Of a stretch of DNA of 33,280 nt, positions 15,092 to 24,600 are shown in pieces. This DNA is from a virus. Location: positions 1 through 33,280 of IMG/VR virus record IMGVR_UViG_3300010313_000005. One strand, 5' to 3'. Positions within the stretch are counted from its first letter, which is position 1, and every line of letters begins with the position of its first letter. The notes under the pieces are model-generated. The model made no database searches, was not told where the DNA came from, and saw nothing but the letters and a program-made list of their open reading frames with translations. The position numbers and the translations under genes are program-made.

Positions 15092-15382
15092 ATGAGCGAC
15101 AAAGAACTGATTGCGCGCGGCGCAGAAGTGGTTACCGGCGACCTGATTCTGGGCCGCACCGTTGTGGGTCACTACCGCAATGGTCAGTTCATCCTCACGC
15201 CAGAGGGCGCACACGAGCTGGACAACGTGGTTGAGGTGCAGGCCAAGGATGTCACGGTCCCCACGCGAACGCCCCGTGTAGGCAAGAAGGCCGCACCGGC
15301 AACCACTGATGCTCCACCCTCCGATGCACCAGACGCTGCCGAACTGCTGACCGGCTCGATCGACGACATCCTGAAAGACTGA
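15092..15382 (+). CDS. Small unknown protein heading the ejection-protein operon
   Basis: This 96-residue protein has an excellent ribosome site (AAGGAG before ATG 15092). The first half is beta-rich (DLILGRTVVGHYRNGQFILT). The second half is a basic then acidic, Pro/Ala-rich tail ending LLTGSIDDILKD. I recognise no family. It is the first gene after operator promoter 3 and its stop overlaps the start of the GNAT-like gene (TGATG), so it belongs to the ejection-protein operon. It could be a small virion or assembly factor; nothing more can be read from the sequence. Confidence 0.65.
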   Translation: MSDKELIARGAEVVTGDLILGRTVVGHYRNGQFILTPEGAHELDNVVEVQAKDVTVPTRTPRVGKKAAPATTDAPPSDAPDAAELLTGSIDDILKD

Positions 15383-15798
15383 TGGCATCGCGCCTCATCT
15401 CCAACCCAGCGCGCGTTTTCGCGTTTGTGTCCCAGTTCATGCCCATGGCCCCGGTGGCCGGCATGAAGGGGATAGGGTTGGAGAAAGACGGCGAACTTGT
15501 GGCCGGGGCCCTGTATGAGGGCTTCAATGGTCAGAACGTCTGGGCACACCTTGCCGGGCAACCCGGCAAGCGCTGGATGACCCGAGAGTTCCTGCGGTAC
15601 GGGTTTCACTACCCGTTCAACGAGATGGGCGTGAAGCGCATCAGCGGCTACGTGAACGCAAGCAACACCGAGGCTCGACGCCTCAACGAACACTTTGGTT
15701 ACCAAGAGGAGGCTCGCCTCAAAGGTGCCGCACCCGATGGCGGGGACGTGATTCTCTATGTCATGTGGCGTGAGAACTGCCGATTTTTGGAGAACTGA
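15382..15798 (+). CDS. GNAT-like protein at the T7 gp13 position
   Basis: This 138-residue protein has the shape of a GNAT acetyltransferase. A beta strand pair (GIGLEKDGELVAGALYEGFN, NVWAHLAG) is followed by a helix (TREFLRYGFHYPFNEMGV), then the C-terminal signature KRISGYVNASNTEARRLNEHFGYQEEARL, matching the V-x-x-x-N-x-x-A-x-x-x-x-x-x-x-G-(F/Y) pattern of the family. T7 gp13 and several podophage equivalents in this position also resemble GNAT enzymes and are needed for virion assembly. Whether this one is catalytic is unclear. The start codon overlaps the preceding stop. Confidence 0.75.
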   Translation: MASRLISNPARVFAFVSQFMPMAPVAGMKGIGLEKDGELVAGALYEGFNGQNVWAHLAGQPGKRWMTREFLRYGFHYPFNEMGVKRISGYVNASNTEARRLNEHFGYQEEARLKGAAPDGGDVILYVMWRENCRFLEN

Positions 15799-15800
15799 AC

Positions 15801-16820
15801 ATGGGTTCTAAGAACAGCTCAGCCCCCGCACCTGACCCGCAGCTCATCGCAGCCCAGATTCGCTCGATGGGCATCCAGGATGACGTGATCCAGCGAGTGG
15901 TGAAGCAGTCCGAGGACATGCTCCCACTGCAGCAAGAGCAACTGCGGTTCGGCCTTGACAGCGCGCGCACGGCGTACGAACAGTCCCAGGAGGACCGCGC
16001 GTGGACGCTGGGTAAACGCGCTCAGCTCGACGCTGCACAGGCGCCTCTGTTGGACATGGCCCGCAACTTCAACTACGACACCCGCCGTGCCGACATGATG
16101 GGTGAGGCGACAGCAGACATCACCCAGGCGTTCGATGCGGCCGAAGGGCAAGGTCTGCGTACCTTGAGTCGCATGGGGGTCAACCCCACCGACGGTCGCA
16201 CCGCTGCAATGGTCAGTCAGGGGAACCTCCAGGAGGCGCTGGCAAAAGCAGCTGCCGGCCGGAAGGTGAGCGAAGCCGCACGCGCAGAGGGCATCCAGCT
16301 CAAGAGCAACGCTGCCAACATGCTGTCCGGTTACCCCTCGATGGGTATGCAAGCAACCGGTGCTGGAGCCGGGTTTGGTGCTTCTGGTCTCGGTCTGGCA
16401 AACGCAGGCGCAGATGGCATGACCCGGGGCTTCAACGCAGCTGGCACGATGGCTGGTCAGATGGGTCAAAACGCCACCAGCATGTATGGCGTCCAGTCCC
16501 GCGACTACTACCAGCAAAGCGGTGAATCCCTCGGTGGCATCCTGGGTGGACTTGGTGGTCTCGCCGCAGGTGCCGCGAAGGTCGCGCCGTTGTTCATGTC
16601 TGACCGCCAGCTCAAGACAGACATCGTGCAGGTTGGTGTTGATCGGCGTACCGGCCTGGCCATCTACGAATTCTCATACAAGGAAATCCCGGGTCGCCGG
16701 TTCCGTGGTGTGATGGCTGACGAGGTGCTGCGCGTGATGCCAGATGCCGTGACCCGCATGGCGAACGGATACGACGCTGTGAATTACGAAATGCTCGGTA
16801 TCGAGATGGTGGAGGTCTAA
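15801..16820 (+). CDS. Internal virion protein with S74-like C-terminal domain (T7 gp14 position)
   Basis: This 339-residue protein has a helical, Gln/Ala-rich N-terminal two-thirds with Gly-rich, membrane-interacting-like segments (TGAGAGFGASGLGLANAG; GGILGGLGGLAAGAAKVAP). That suits a protein ejected into the outer membrane. The last 73 residues form an intramolecular chaperone/S74 peptidase-like domain: SDRQLKTDI near 267-275, GRRFRGVMADEVLRVMPDAV, then a tyrosine/aspartate C-terminus (DAVNYEMLGIEMV). The Ser267 to Lys272 spacing equals that of the known self-cleaving Ser-Lys dyad. S74 domains normally sit on tail spikes and fibers, so its presence on a gp14-position protein is notable. 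Confidence 0.75.
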   Translation: MGSKNSSAPAPDPQLIAAQIRSMGIQDDVIQRVVKQSEDMLPLQQEQLRFGLDSARTAYEQSQEDRAWTLGKRAQLDAAQAPLLDMARNFNYDTRRADMMGEATADITQAFDAAEGQGLRTLSRMGVNPTDGRTAAMVSQGNLQEALAKAAAGRKVSEAARAEGIQLKSNAANMLSGYPSMGMQATGAGAGFGASGLGLANAGADGMTRGFNAAGTMAGQMGQNATSMYGVQSRDYYQQSGESLGGILGGLGGLAAGAAKVAPLFMSDRQLKTDIVQVGVDRRTGLAIYEFSYKEIPGRRFRGVMADEVLRVMPDAVTRMANGYDAVNYEMLGIEMVEV

Positions 16821-18599
16821 GTGGCACGACGCAACGGATTTTTGGACGCCATTCAGTCCTTCAACGCCGCCTACGACACTGTCGAGAAGGTCGGCAAGGG
16901 CTTCGAGCAGGCCCGCGCTATGCGTGAGACCCCGCAGGAATCCCGTGGCTACACGACCAACGACGGCGAGATGCTGCGCAACATCGCAGAGGCCCGCGAC
17001 GCAGAGGGCAACCTTGCGTACCAGCTGGAGGCCCGCCCTGATAACACCTACGGATTGAAAGTCCGAGGCCAGGATGGCACGTACACACCTGTGGACGGCC
17101 CAGGTATCGCCGCAGGTGCTGTCACCGACTTCATGGGCAAGCGCACTGCCGGCTCCTTGGACCAAAGTCAGATTGATCGCGCACGCTACAGCAAGATCGC
17201 AGACATCGAGGCGAAATACGACCCGCGCGCTGCTCTGCAGATGCGCCGCGAACTGGTGAACCAGGACCGAGAGGACCAGCGCTTCAACTGGGAGCAGCAA
17301 GCCCAGCCGATGAAGCTGCGCTCGGCAGAACTGGGCCTCAAGTCGGGCGAGCGCACTGAGCGCCAAGGTGAGCGCGGCGACATGATCCAGCAGCTGGACG
17401 ACGCTGTTGCACAAATGCCCCGCGACGCCTTGGAGGTGTACGCCAGCAAGCTCAACACCAACGACTCTCCGTATCCGATGCTCTACACGGGGCAGACGAA
17501 GGATGGGTTCAAGTTCGTCACAACCGACCCAGCAACTGGAAAGCCGAGCGGCAAAGAGTTCGTCCTCAACGAGGCTCAGCTGCGCCAGATGGCGTCGGCC
17601 TCTGTGCTCGGCATGGCTGGCTACGGGCAGGAGTCGATCGCACGCCTGAGCAGCGTAAACAAAGAGATGGCCGACCACATCAAGACGTGGAACGACGCCA
17701 TCTCGAAATCCACGGCATCGGAGAACGATGCCCTCTACAAGGGTGGTCAGCTCGCTGTTGCGCATCAAAACGCCGACACCAACGAGGCATACCGCCGTCA
17801 GATGGCCACAGCTGCGGCCGCACGGGCTTCCGGTGCCGGTGGTGGCAAAGGTGTGGATGCCATCTGGTCGAAAGCTGAGGAAGTTGCCAAAGCCGGTCAC
17901 TACGGTGGCAACGTTGAGCGTGCCTACAGCGCCCTCAAGCGAGGTCAAGATCGCGGCGGCGTGCAGGAAGAAGCCACCAAACTGGAGATCAAGCTGCGCG
18001 AAGCTGGTCAACCAGAGGCGGCCATTCAGCAACAGCTGGGTGCGTTCCTGGTGGCACGTGGCCTACCTCCAGCATCGGAGGTCGCGCGCCTGCGCTCTGG
18101 TGTCGGCCCTGACGGCAAGCCCCTCACCGCCGAGGACTACGCGAGCTGGGACCGCCGATTCCCCGGTATGCCGGCCGAGGACGTGCTGGGCAGCTCCCCT
18201 GTCCCATCCCGTGAACAGCTGGACATCATCCGCCGCGATGCCGAAGCCAACGGGATCAAGAACCCGACGTTCGCATGGGATGCCGGTGGACGCACCACCA
18301 AGGGTTCTGTGCAGACATCCACCCCCACTGCGTCGGGCTTGCCATCGCGCATGACCAAACCTGCTGGCAACCAGCAGGCCGACACCCCAGAGGGCGCACA
18401 ACTGGACGCCGCCCGTGCGGAACTGGCAGACCTTCGCAAATCAGCACCAGGTTTGAAGGCGGGTCTTGCCGCGCGCGAGGAGTACGCCCAGCTGCTCAAG
18501 GAAAAGCAGGCGGCGGTTCGCCAGGCCGAGCAGCAGTACCAACGCTCTCTCGCCGTGCCTCTTGGCCCATACCTGGGCCTTGGTGCCAACTCCCGATAA
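16821..18599 (+). CDS. Internal virion (ejection) protein, T7 gp15 position
   Basis: This 592-residue, highly helical and charged protein lies between the gp14- and gp16-position genes, so it is probably the middle ejection protein that forms part of the trans-periplasmic conduit. The start is GTG 16821 directly after the upstream stop, with GGAGGT at about 16809-16814. Visible features are a helical N-terminus (FLDAIQSFNAAYDTVEKVGKG), a compact domain near 60-115 (YGLKVRGQDGTYTPVDGPGI), coiled-coil-like stretches near 125-200, and a C-terminal coiled coil (about 520-575). No enzymatic motif was found. The functional call rests on gene order and composition. Confidence 0.7.
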   Translation: MARRNGFLDAIQSFNAAYDTVEKVGKGFEQARAMRETPQESRGYTTNDGEMLRNIAEARDAEGNLAYQLEARPDNTYGLKVRGQDGTYTPVDGPGIAAGAVTDFMGKRTAGSLDQSQIDRARYSKIADIEAKYDPRAALQMRRELVNQDREDQRFNWEQQAQPMKLRSAELGLKSGERTERQGERGDMIQQLDDAVAQMPRDALEVYASKLNTNDSPYPMLYTGQTKDGFKFVTTDPATGKPSGKEFVLNEAQLRQMASASVLGMAGYGQESIARLSSVNKEMADHIKTWNDAISKSTASENDALYKGGQLAVAHQNADTNEAYRRQMATAAAARASGAGGGKGVDAIWSKAEEVAKAGHYGGNVERAYSALKRGQDRGGVQEEATKLEIKLREAGQPEAAIQQQLGAFLVARGLPPASEVARLRSGVGPDGKPLTAEDYASWDRRFPGMPAEDVLGSSPVPSREQLDIIRRDAEANGIKNPTFAWDAGGRTTKGSVQTSTPTASGLPSRMTKPAGNQQADTPEGAQLDAARAELADLRKSAPGLKAGLAAREEYAQLLKEKQAAVRQAEQQYQRSLAVPLGPYLGLGANSR

Positions 18600-18611
18600 G
18601 CAAGGAACCAC

Positions 18612-21600
18612 ATGTCAGGACTCTGGGATTCCTACAACCCCGGCGCTCAAAAGCCGGACGACAAGCCTTGGTACAGCGACGCTTATGAGATTGGTCGGCA
18701 AGCAGTTGCCGGTGCCGCCGTTGACCTACCACGAATGGCTGGCCAGGCTGCCCGCTGGGTGGCTCAGGACGGCACAAATCTTGACGAGTGGGGTCGCAGC
18801 ACGGTAGAGGCTGCAGACGCTCGCGCACCGGAGTGGGCGCCAGATATGGAAGGCCGTGGGGGTCTCGCGTCCACGCTCATCAAGGGTGCCCGCGCAGTGG
18901 CTCCAATGGCCCCGGCCATCGCAGCGTCGTTCGTTCCGGGCGGTCAGTGGATCGCACCTGCGGTCGCCGCGGGTCAGTTCGGTGCCAGCTCGGCGCAGGA
19001 CACTGAGGATAAGCTGCGCAACCAGGGTATTTCCGACGCCGACGCCACCGCTGCAGGCTGGCGTACAGGGCTCATCCAGGGCCCAATGGAAGGTATCGCA
19101 ACGGCAGTCGGTGCCCGCGCGTTCGCAGCAGCAAAACCTCTGCTCGGCATCGGCTCCCAAACCACTGCTGGTATCGCTGCGCGCGCCACTGACACAGCCG
19201 TCATCAAGCCTCTGGCCAAGGGCCTCGGTCTCAACTTGCTGGTGCAGCCTGCCACGGAAGTCGCGCAGGACTTGGGCACAGAATTCAACGAGCGCTCTTT
19301 TGGGGCAACCCCACAGGATGCCTGGGAAATCGCAAAGGACAGTGCGCAGGGCGGCATCGGTTTGACACTGCTGCTGGGTCCCTTCGCCGCTGGTGGCCAC
19401 GTGAGCCGCGCGGGTCGCGCTCAGGCGATGAAGGACGCCCTCTACAGTCCGAACACGCCGGAAATGGTGCGCGCCCAGGCGCGCGACCTGATTCTGGCAG
19501 AGGCCCAGAAGCAAGACGTTTCTCCCCAGGACATGGAGTCGTGGCTCGATCAGCAGTTCATGGGTGACGATGCGCGCTTCGCCGATGAGGCGGCCCGTTC
19601 CGCCGACGCTGGTCCTACGCTGGTGACTGAGCCTGCACCACTGCAGGGTCGAATTGACAGCGCCCTTGCCATCGGCGCACCCAGCGAGCGCAAGGGGTAC
19701 GAAAAGCGCTTCGAGGCAGCGGCGTCTGCACCTGGCGGGGTTCGCATTTCCGACCCACAGACCGGTGTCGAGCGTGAACTCTCCGCACTTGAGGTGGCCC
19801 AACGTGGCGTAGATGGCTTGGACAGCCCTCTCGGTGCGCAGCAACCATCCCCTACGGCAAACACCCAAGGTAGTACCGCCGTCACGCAGCTCGCAGAGAC
19901 GCAACGTGCGGCAATTGAACAACGCACCCGGGCCGCAGCTGCAGCTGCTGTACCACCAACTCCCGCCCAGCAAGAGGAAGAAGCTGCCGCGGCAGAACAA
20001 GTGCGCCTCGCCCAAGAGGCAGTGGTCTTCATTCAGCAGAACGGGATCGCGGCCAAGAACGCCCTTCCCGTCGTGAAGGAGATGCTGGCGTCAGGTCAGG
20101 TCCTCACCCCCGCCCTGCGCGGTGCAATGCGCGGCGCCCTTGTCACAGGTGACGTGAACGGCGCTCGCAAGATGCTCGTCGAGGCCAAGAAGGCCAAGGC
20201 CAAAGCCGACGCCGCCGTGGCCAAGGAAATCGAAGCGGTCAACAAGGACCAGGCCGAACAGGACCGCGTTGCGGCCGAGGTCATTGCTGCTCGTGAAAAG
20301 AACCAAGCCCAACAAGGAGCCAAGGTAGATGCCCCCACGCCTGCGAACCCTGGAGCGCAAACAAGCCCAACGACGAGCCCGCAAGGAGCGACGACGAGCG
20401 CAGCGCCAACAGTAGCGGAAAAGACACCTGGTCAGAAGCTGATCGAGGGTATCGAGGCTCGCTCTGGCAAGAAGGTGCACCCACAGGCTAAGCGCCGACT
20501 CTACCTGCTGGCCGGACTGGACCCAGACGAGGGATTCATGGTCGGTAGCCCCAAGACGCTTGAACAAGTCGCAGCGATCGAAGCCGCCATGTTGGGTGCA
20601 TCGAAGGCTGTCAGCCGTGAGGCCATCCGCAAGTCTTTGGCCGTGTACGGCATCAACTCCGACGTGATGAACCGCCTCGGCGCGATGGTCGCTACCCAGG
20701 AGGACGCGAGCGCCACGGAGACCAATGCCGATGGGGAGCTGGTGGATGTGGTCGCACCGGAGGACAACACACCGGTCACACAGGATGAAGCATTCGGTGC
20801 AGCCATGGAGGGGTCTCAGGACTCCGGTGGAGGCATGAGTGTTCGCAGCAACCTCGGCTCCGGAATCGTTGAGCCAGAAAAAACTTCGGCTGTGGCGCGC
20901 GTGGAGAAGCAAGCTGACACCCTGCTGGCCCAGGCCGCTGGTTCCAGCACCAAACGCGGTGCCGATGCTCAGGAACGCCTGAAATCCGCCGTGGACGAGG
21001 CAACAACCCAAGTCGTGAGCCCTGAGCAGATCGCCAAGAATGCTCAGCTCATCGCAGAGAACGCCAAGCTGATCGAGGAGATGAACCGCGAGGTTCAGAC
21101 TCGCTCCAAGCTGCGCAACCTGCTGCCGGAAGCGATGCACGCTGAGATCGAGCGTGCTGCCGAGGACTTTGCTGAGACCATGGCTGAGGGCGATACCGCT
21201 TGGGGTGACCTCGAACCGCAACGCCAAGCACAGTGGGTAAAGGCGTTCGTGTCATGGGACACGGGTAACATCGACACCCGCACCTTCAACAAGATTTTCG
21301 AGGGTATCCAAGATGACACACGACGAGAAGCTGGCCAAGTACGAGGCCAACCTACTCAACCTGGCCCAAAACCTGTCGGACCCCGAGATGGCAATGTACG
21401 ACAAGACGCACCCCGAAATGATGTTCGAGGTGCGGGCGAAGCGACTGGAGCTGCAGAATCTGCCGCCCGAGGAGCACAAGAAGCAGTTGATGGCGCTGGT
21501 GCAGAGCAAGTAGCGCTCGGCCCAGACGAGCGTAGCGGCCTAGATGCAACTACGCAGCGTGAGCGCGATCTGCGTGCCCTTTCGCACGAGGTGGAGCAAC

Positions 21601-24600
21601 CCGGAGATGTGATGCTGGGCAACGACAAGTTCGTTACCCTGGAGCAGGCAAAAGCCGCCGCCCAAGCCGCCATCGACGCAGGAGTGCTGCGTGCAGACGC
21701 ACCCTTCCAGTACAACAACATTCTGGACATCGCCCCCCGCGACTGGGGTCGCATGGTCAAGGAGATGACCGGCCAGCCCCCACTGGAGGTTGGCAATGCC
21801 CGGTTCTCGCGCACGATGCAGCCCATGGGATCGCTGCGCGACAAGGTTGGCAAGCAAGTTCAGGTGATGCCTCAGTCCGTGGCCGACATGGAGCGCACAC
21901 CGGCCATCAAGAAGGTCTTTGACAAGTACCGCGCTGACGGCATCGGGCACATCCTTGGCGCGGTCAAGGACTGGTTCGTCACTGCCAACCGCACCGACTG
22001 GGGCGGCGCCTACACCGAGATCAACGGTCGCCCTGCCGTGGTGATGACCATGCGCACCATGCTGTTCCCCGACCAGGCCGAGTGGACAATGCACCACGAG
22101 ATGGGTCACGCCGTTGACCTGTCGATCCCAGGTGGCGCCTACTCCGGTATGCCGGAGTTCAACCTGCGCATCGTCGGCGACAGCATCCGAGCCCACGGCC
22201 TGATCGCCGAGCAGGTGTTGGACCACTACGAGCAGAACCCTGACTCACCATTTGCTGGAACCATGCGTTACCCACTGGATCGAAAGACCCACGGTGATCT
22301 TGACGCACAGGCCATCCGCGAAGAAATGTTTGCCCAACTCTGGGCTACCTACAATACACGTGCCGGCAAGGAGTACCTGGAGGACAACCTGCCGGACGTG
22401 GCCGATTTCATGGAGACGGTATATGCCGACATCGCCCAAAACCAATACGGAGAAGAAAGCAGCCCTGGCGGCCCGGATGGCGGATCGCCGCAAGGCCGCG
22501 CCAGTCGCAGCCAAGCGCCCCGGTATGCGCGTGCGGAGCCTGGACCCCGAGGGAATGACCAGCCCGTTCGTTTCAGCCGTGGCAGCGCCCTCCAAGCCCA
22601 ACTGACACCAGCGGCCCGGGCCGCATCGGGCGCAACCTCGCAGTTCATCAAGGACGTGAAGTCCCAGGGCATCCTGTGGGGCGCATTCACCGAGGACCTC
22701 ATCAACTCGGTCGCAGCCAAGCTGCCATCCGCCAAAACCTACCTGGACCTGGTCAAGCGCTCGCAGGTGGCGAAGACTCGCGCCGAGCGGGAGATTGAGT
22801 CGATCCTTGACATGTATAACGCCCTGCCCAAAGCGGAGCGCGGTACTGGCCCAGGCAGCGTCAACGCCTTCCTCAAGGACTCCACAATGGCGAAAGCCTG
22901 GGGATACCAGCCGACCTATCTGCACACTGTGCAGATCGACCCGGCCATGGAGGCACGCTACAAGGCCATGTCCCCGCAGGCTCGCCAGCTGGTCACGGCG
23001 GTGTTCAAGCATGGTCACGATAACCTGGTGGCCCTCAAGTCCGCCGTCATCGGCAACATCAACACCGAGTTCGACGCACTGATCGCCGGGTATGAGGCTG
23101 AGGGTGACAAGCGCGCGGCCGACGCTGAGCGCAAGGCCAAGCAAAAAGCCCTGCGGGACTTCGAAAGCCTGAACGCCCTGGACGGCAGCTGGCCCTACGC
23201 CCCGCTCAAGCGCTTCGGTAACCACGTGGTGGTGGGCAAGTCCCAGGCGTACCTGGATGCTGAGGAGGCCGGTGACACCCGCCGCCTGGAGACACTGCGC
23301 GCTGACGAGAATCACTACTTCGTGTCCTTCACCGACACCAAGTACGAGGCCCGCGCGCTGCGCGAGAAAATCTCCGGTCGCTATGCCGACGCCACCAACT
23401 TCGAGAAGGATGGTGTCGAATACGGATCGCGCGACATGCTGGGCGCATTCCGCCGCCTGCGCACCCTGGTGGATGACAGCCAGGACGACAAGCTGTCCAC
23501 GAACGCCAAGAAGGCCATGAACCGCCTGATGGTGGACCTGCACCTGACACTGCTCGGTGAGCAGAGCGCGCGCCAGGCAGAGCGCAACCGTACCGGGGTG
23601 GCCGGTGCAGATGCCGACATGATGCGTGCCTTCGCAACGCAGGGTCGGGCCAGCGCCCACTTCATCGCCAGCCTGACCAACAACGGCCAGATCGCGGAGC
23701 AACTGCGGACCATGCGCCAGGAGGCCGACGGTTTCCGTGGTGCCGAGCGTGAAGGCACGCGGGCAGCCTACAACGAGGTGCTGCGTCGCCATGCCATGGG
23801 CATCGACTACCAGCCCACCCCTCTGGTGGACAAGGCCCTGAGCGCCAGCTCGGTGTGGATGCTGCTGACCAGCCCCGCCTACTTCCTGACCAACGCCACG
23901 CAGCCGTTCGTTATGTCGCTGCCGACCCTGGCTGGCAAGCACGGGTACACCCGCTCGTTCTCGGCCATGACCAAGGCATACAACGACATCTTCCCGCTGG
24001 TGAAGGACGGAACGATCACCCAGGACGACTACAGCCGTATGCCGGCCGATGTGAAGGCGATCATCGAGGACCTGGTGAACCGTGGTCGCATCGACATCTC
24101 GCTGGAGCAAGACCTCGGCCGCTGGCGCTCGACGGAGGACAGCAAGCTGGCTGTGTTCGGGAAGGCCGTGGACAAGATGCGTGGCGTCACCCAGACGGTG
24201 GAATCCGTGAACCGCATCGTCACGGCCATTGCCGCTGCGCGCCTGGAGCTGGGTCGCAACGCCAACCCTTCGCAGGCTGCTGACTACGCCGAGAGCGTGA
24301 TCTTCAACACCCACGGTGACTACAGCGGCTTCAACGCCCCACGCGTCATGCGCACCGGCATCGGCCGCCTGTTGACCCAGTTCCGCAAGTTCCAGCTGAT
24401 CCAAATCTCGCTGTATGCGAAGCTGCTCAACGGGGCGTTCAAGGGTGCCACCGCCGAGGAGCGCCTGGTGGCCCGCAAGGCGCTGGCCTTCAACCTGACC
24501 CACATGTTCCTGCTGGGTGGTGCGCTCGGCATGCCAGGTGCACAGGTGATCGGCTGGGTGCTGCGCCAGGTGTTCGGTGACGACGATGAGCCCGACAACC

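Noticed and set aside
22252-22422. Upstream part of the nested reading frame before 22423
   Set aside because: It is Cys/Trp/Arg/Thr-rich and overlaps the conserved protease region, as expected for a shadow; only the part after ATG 22423 looks like protein.
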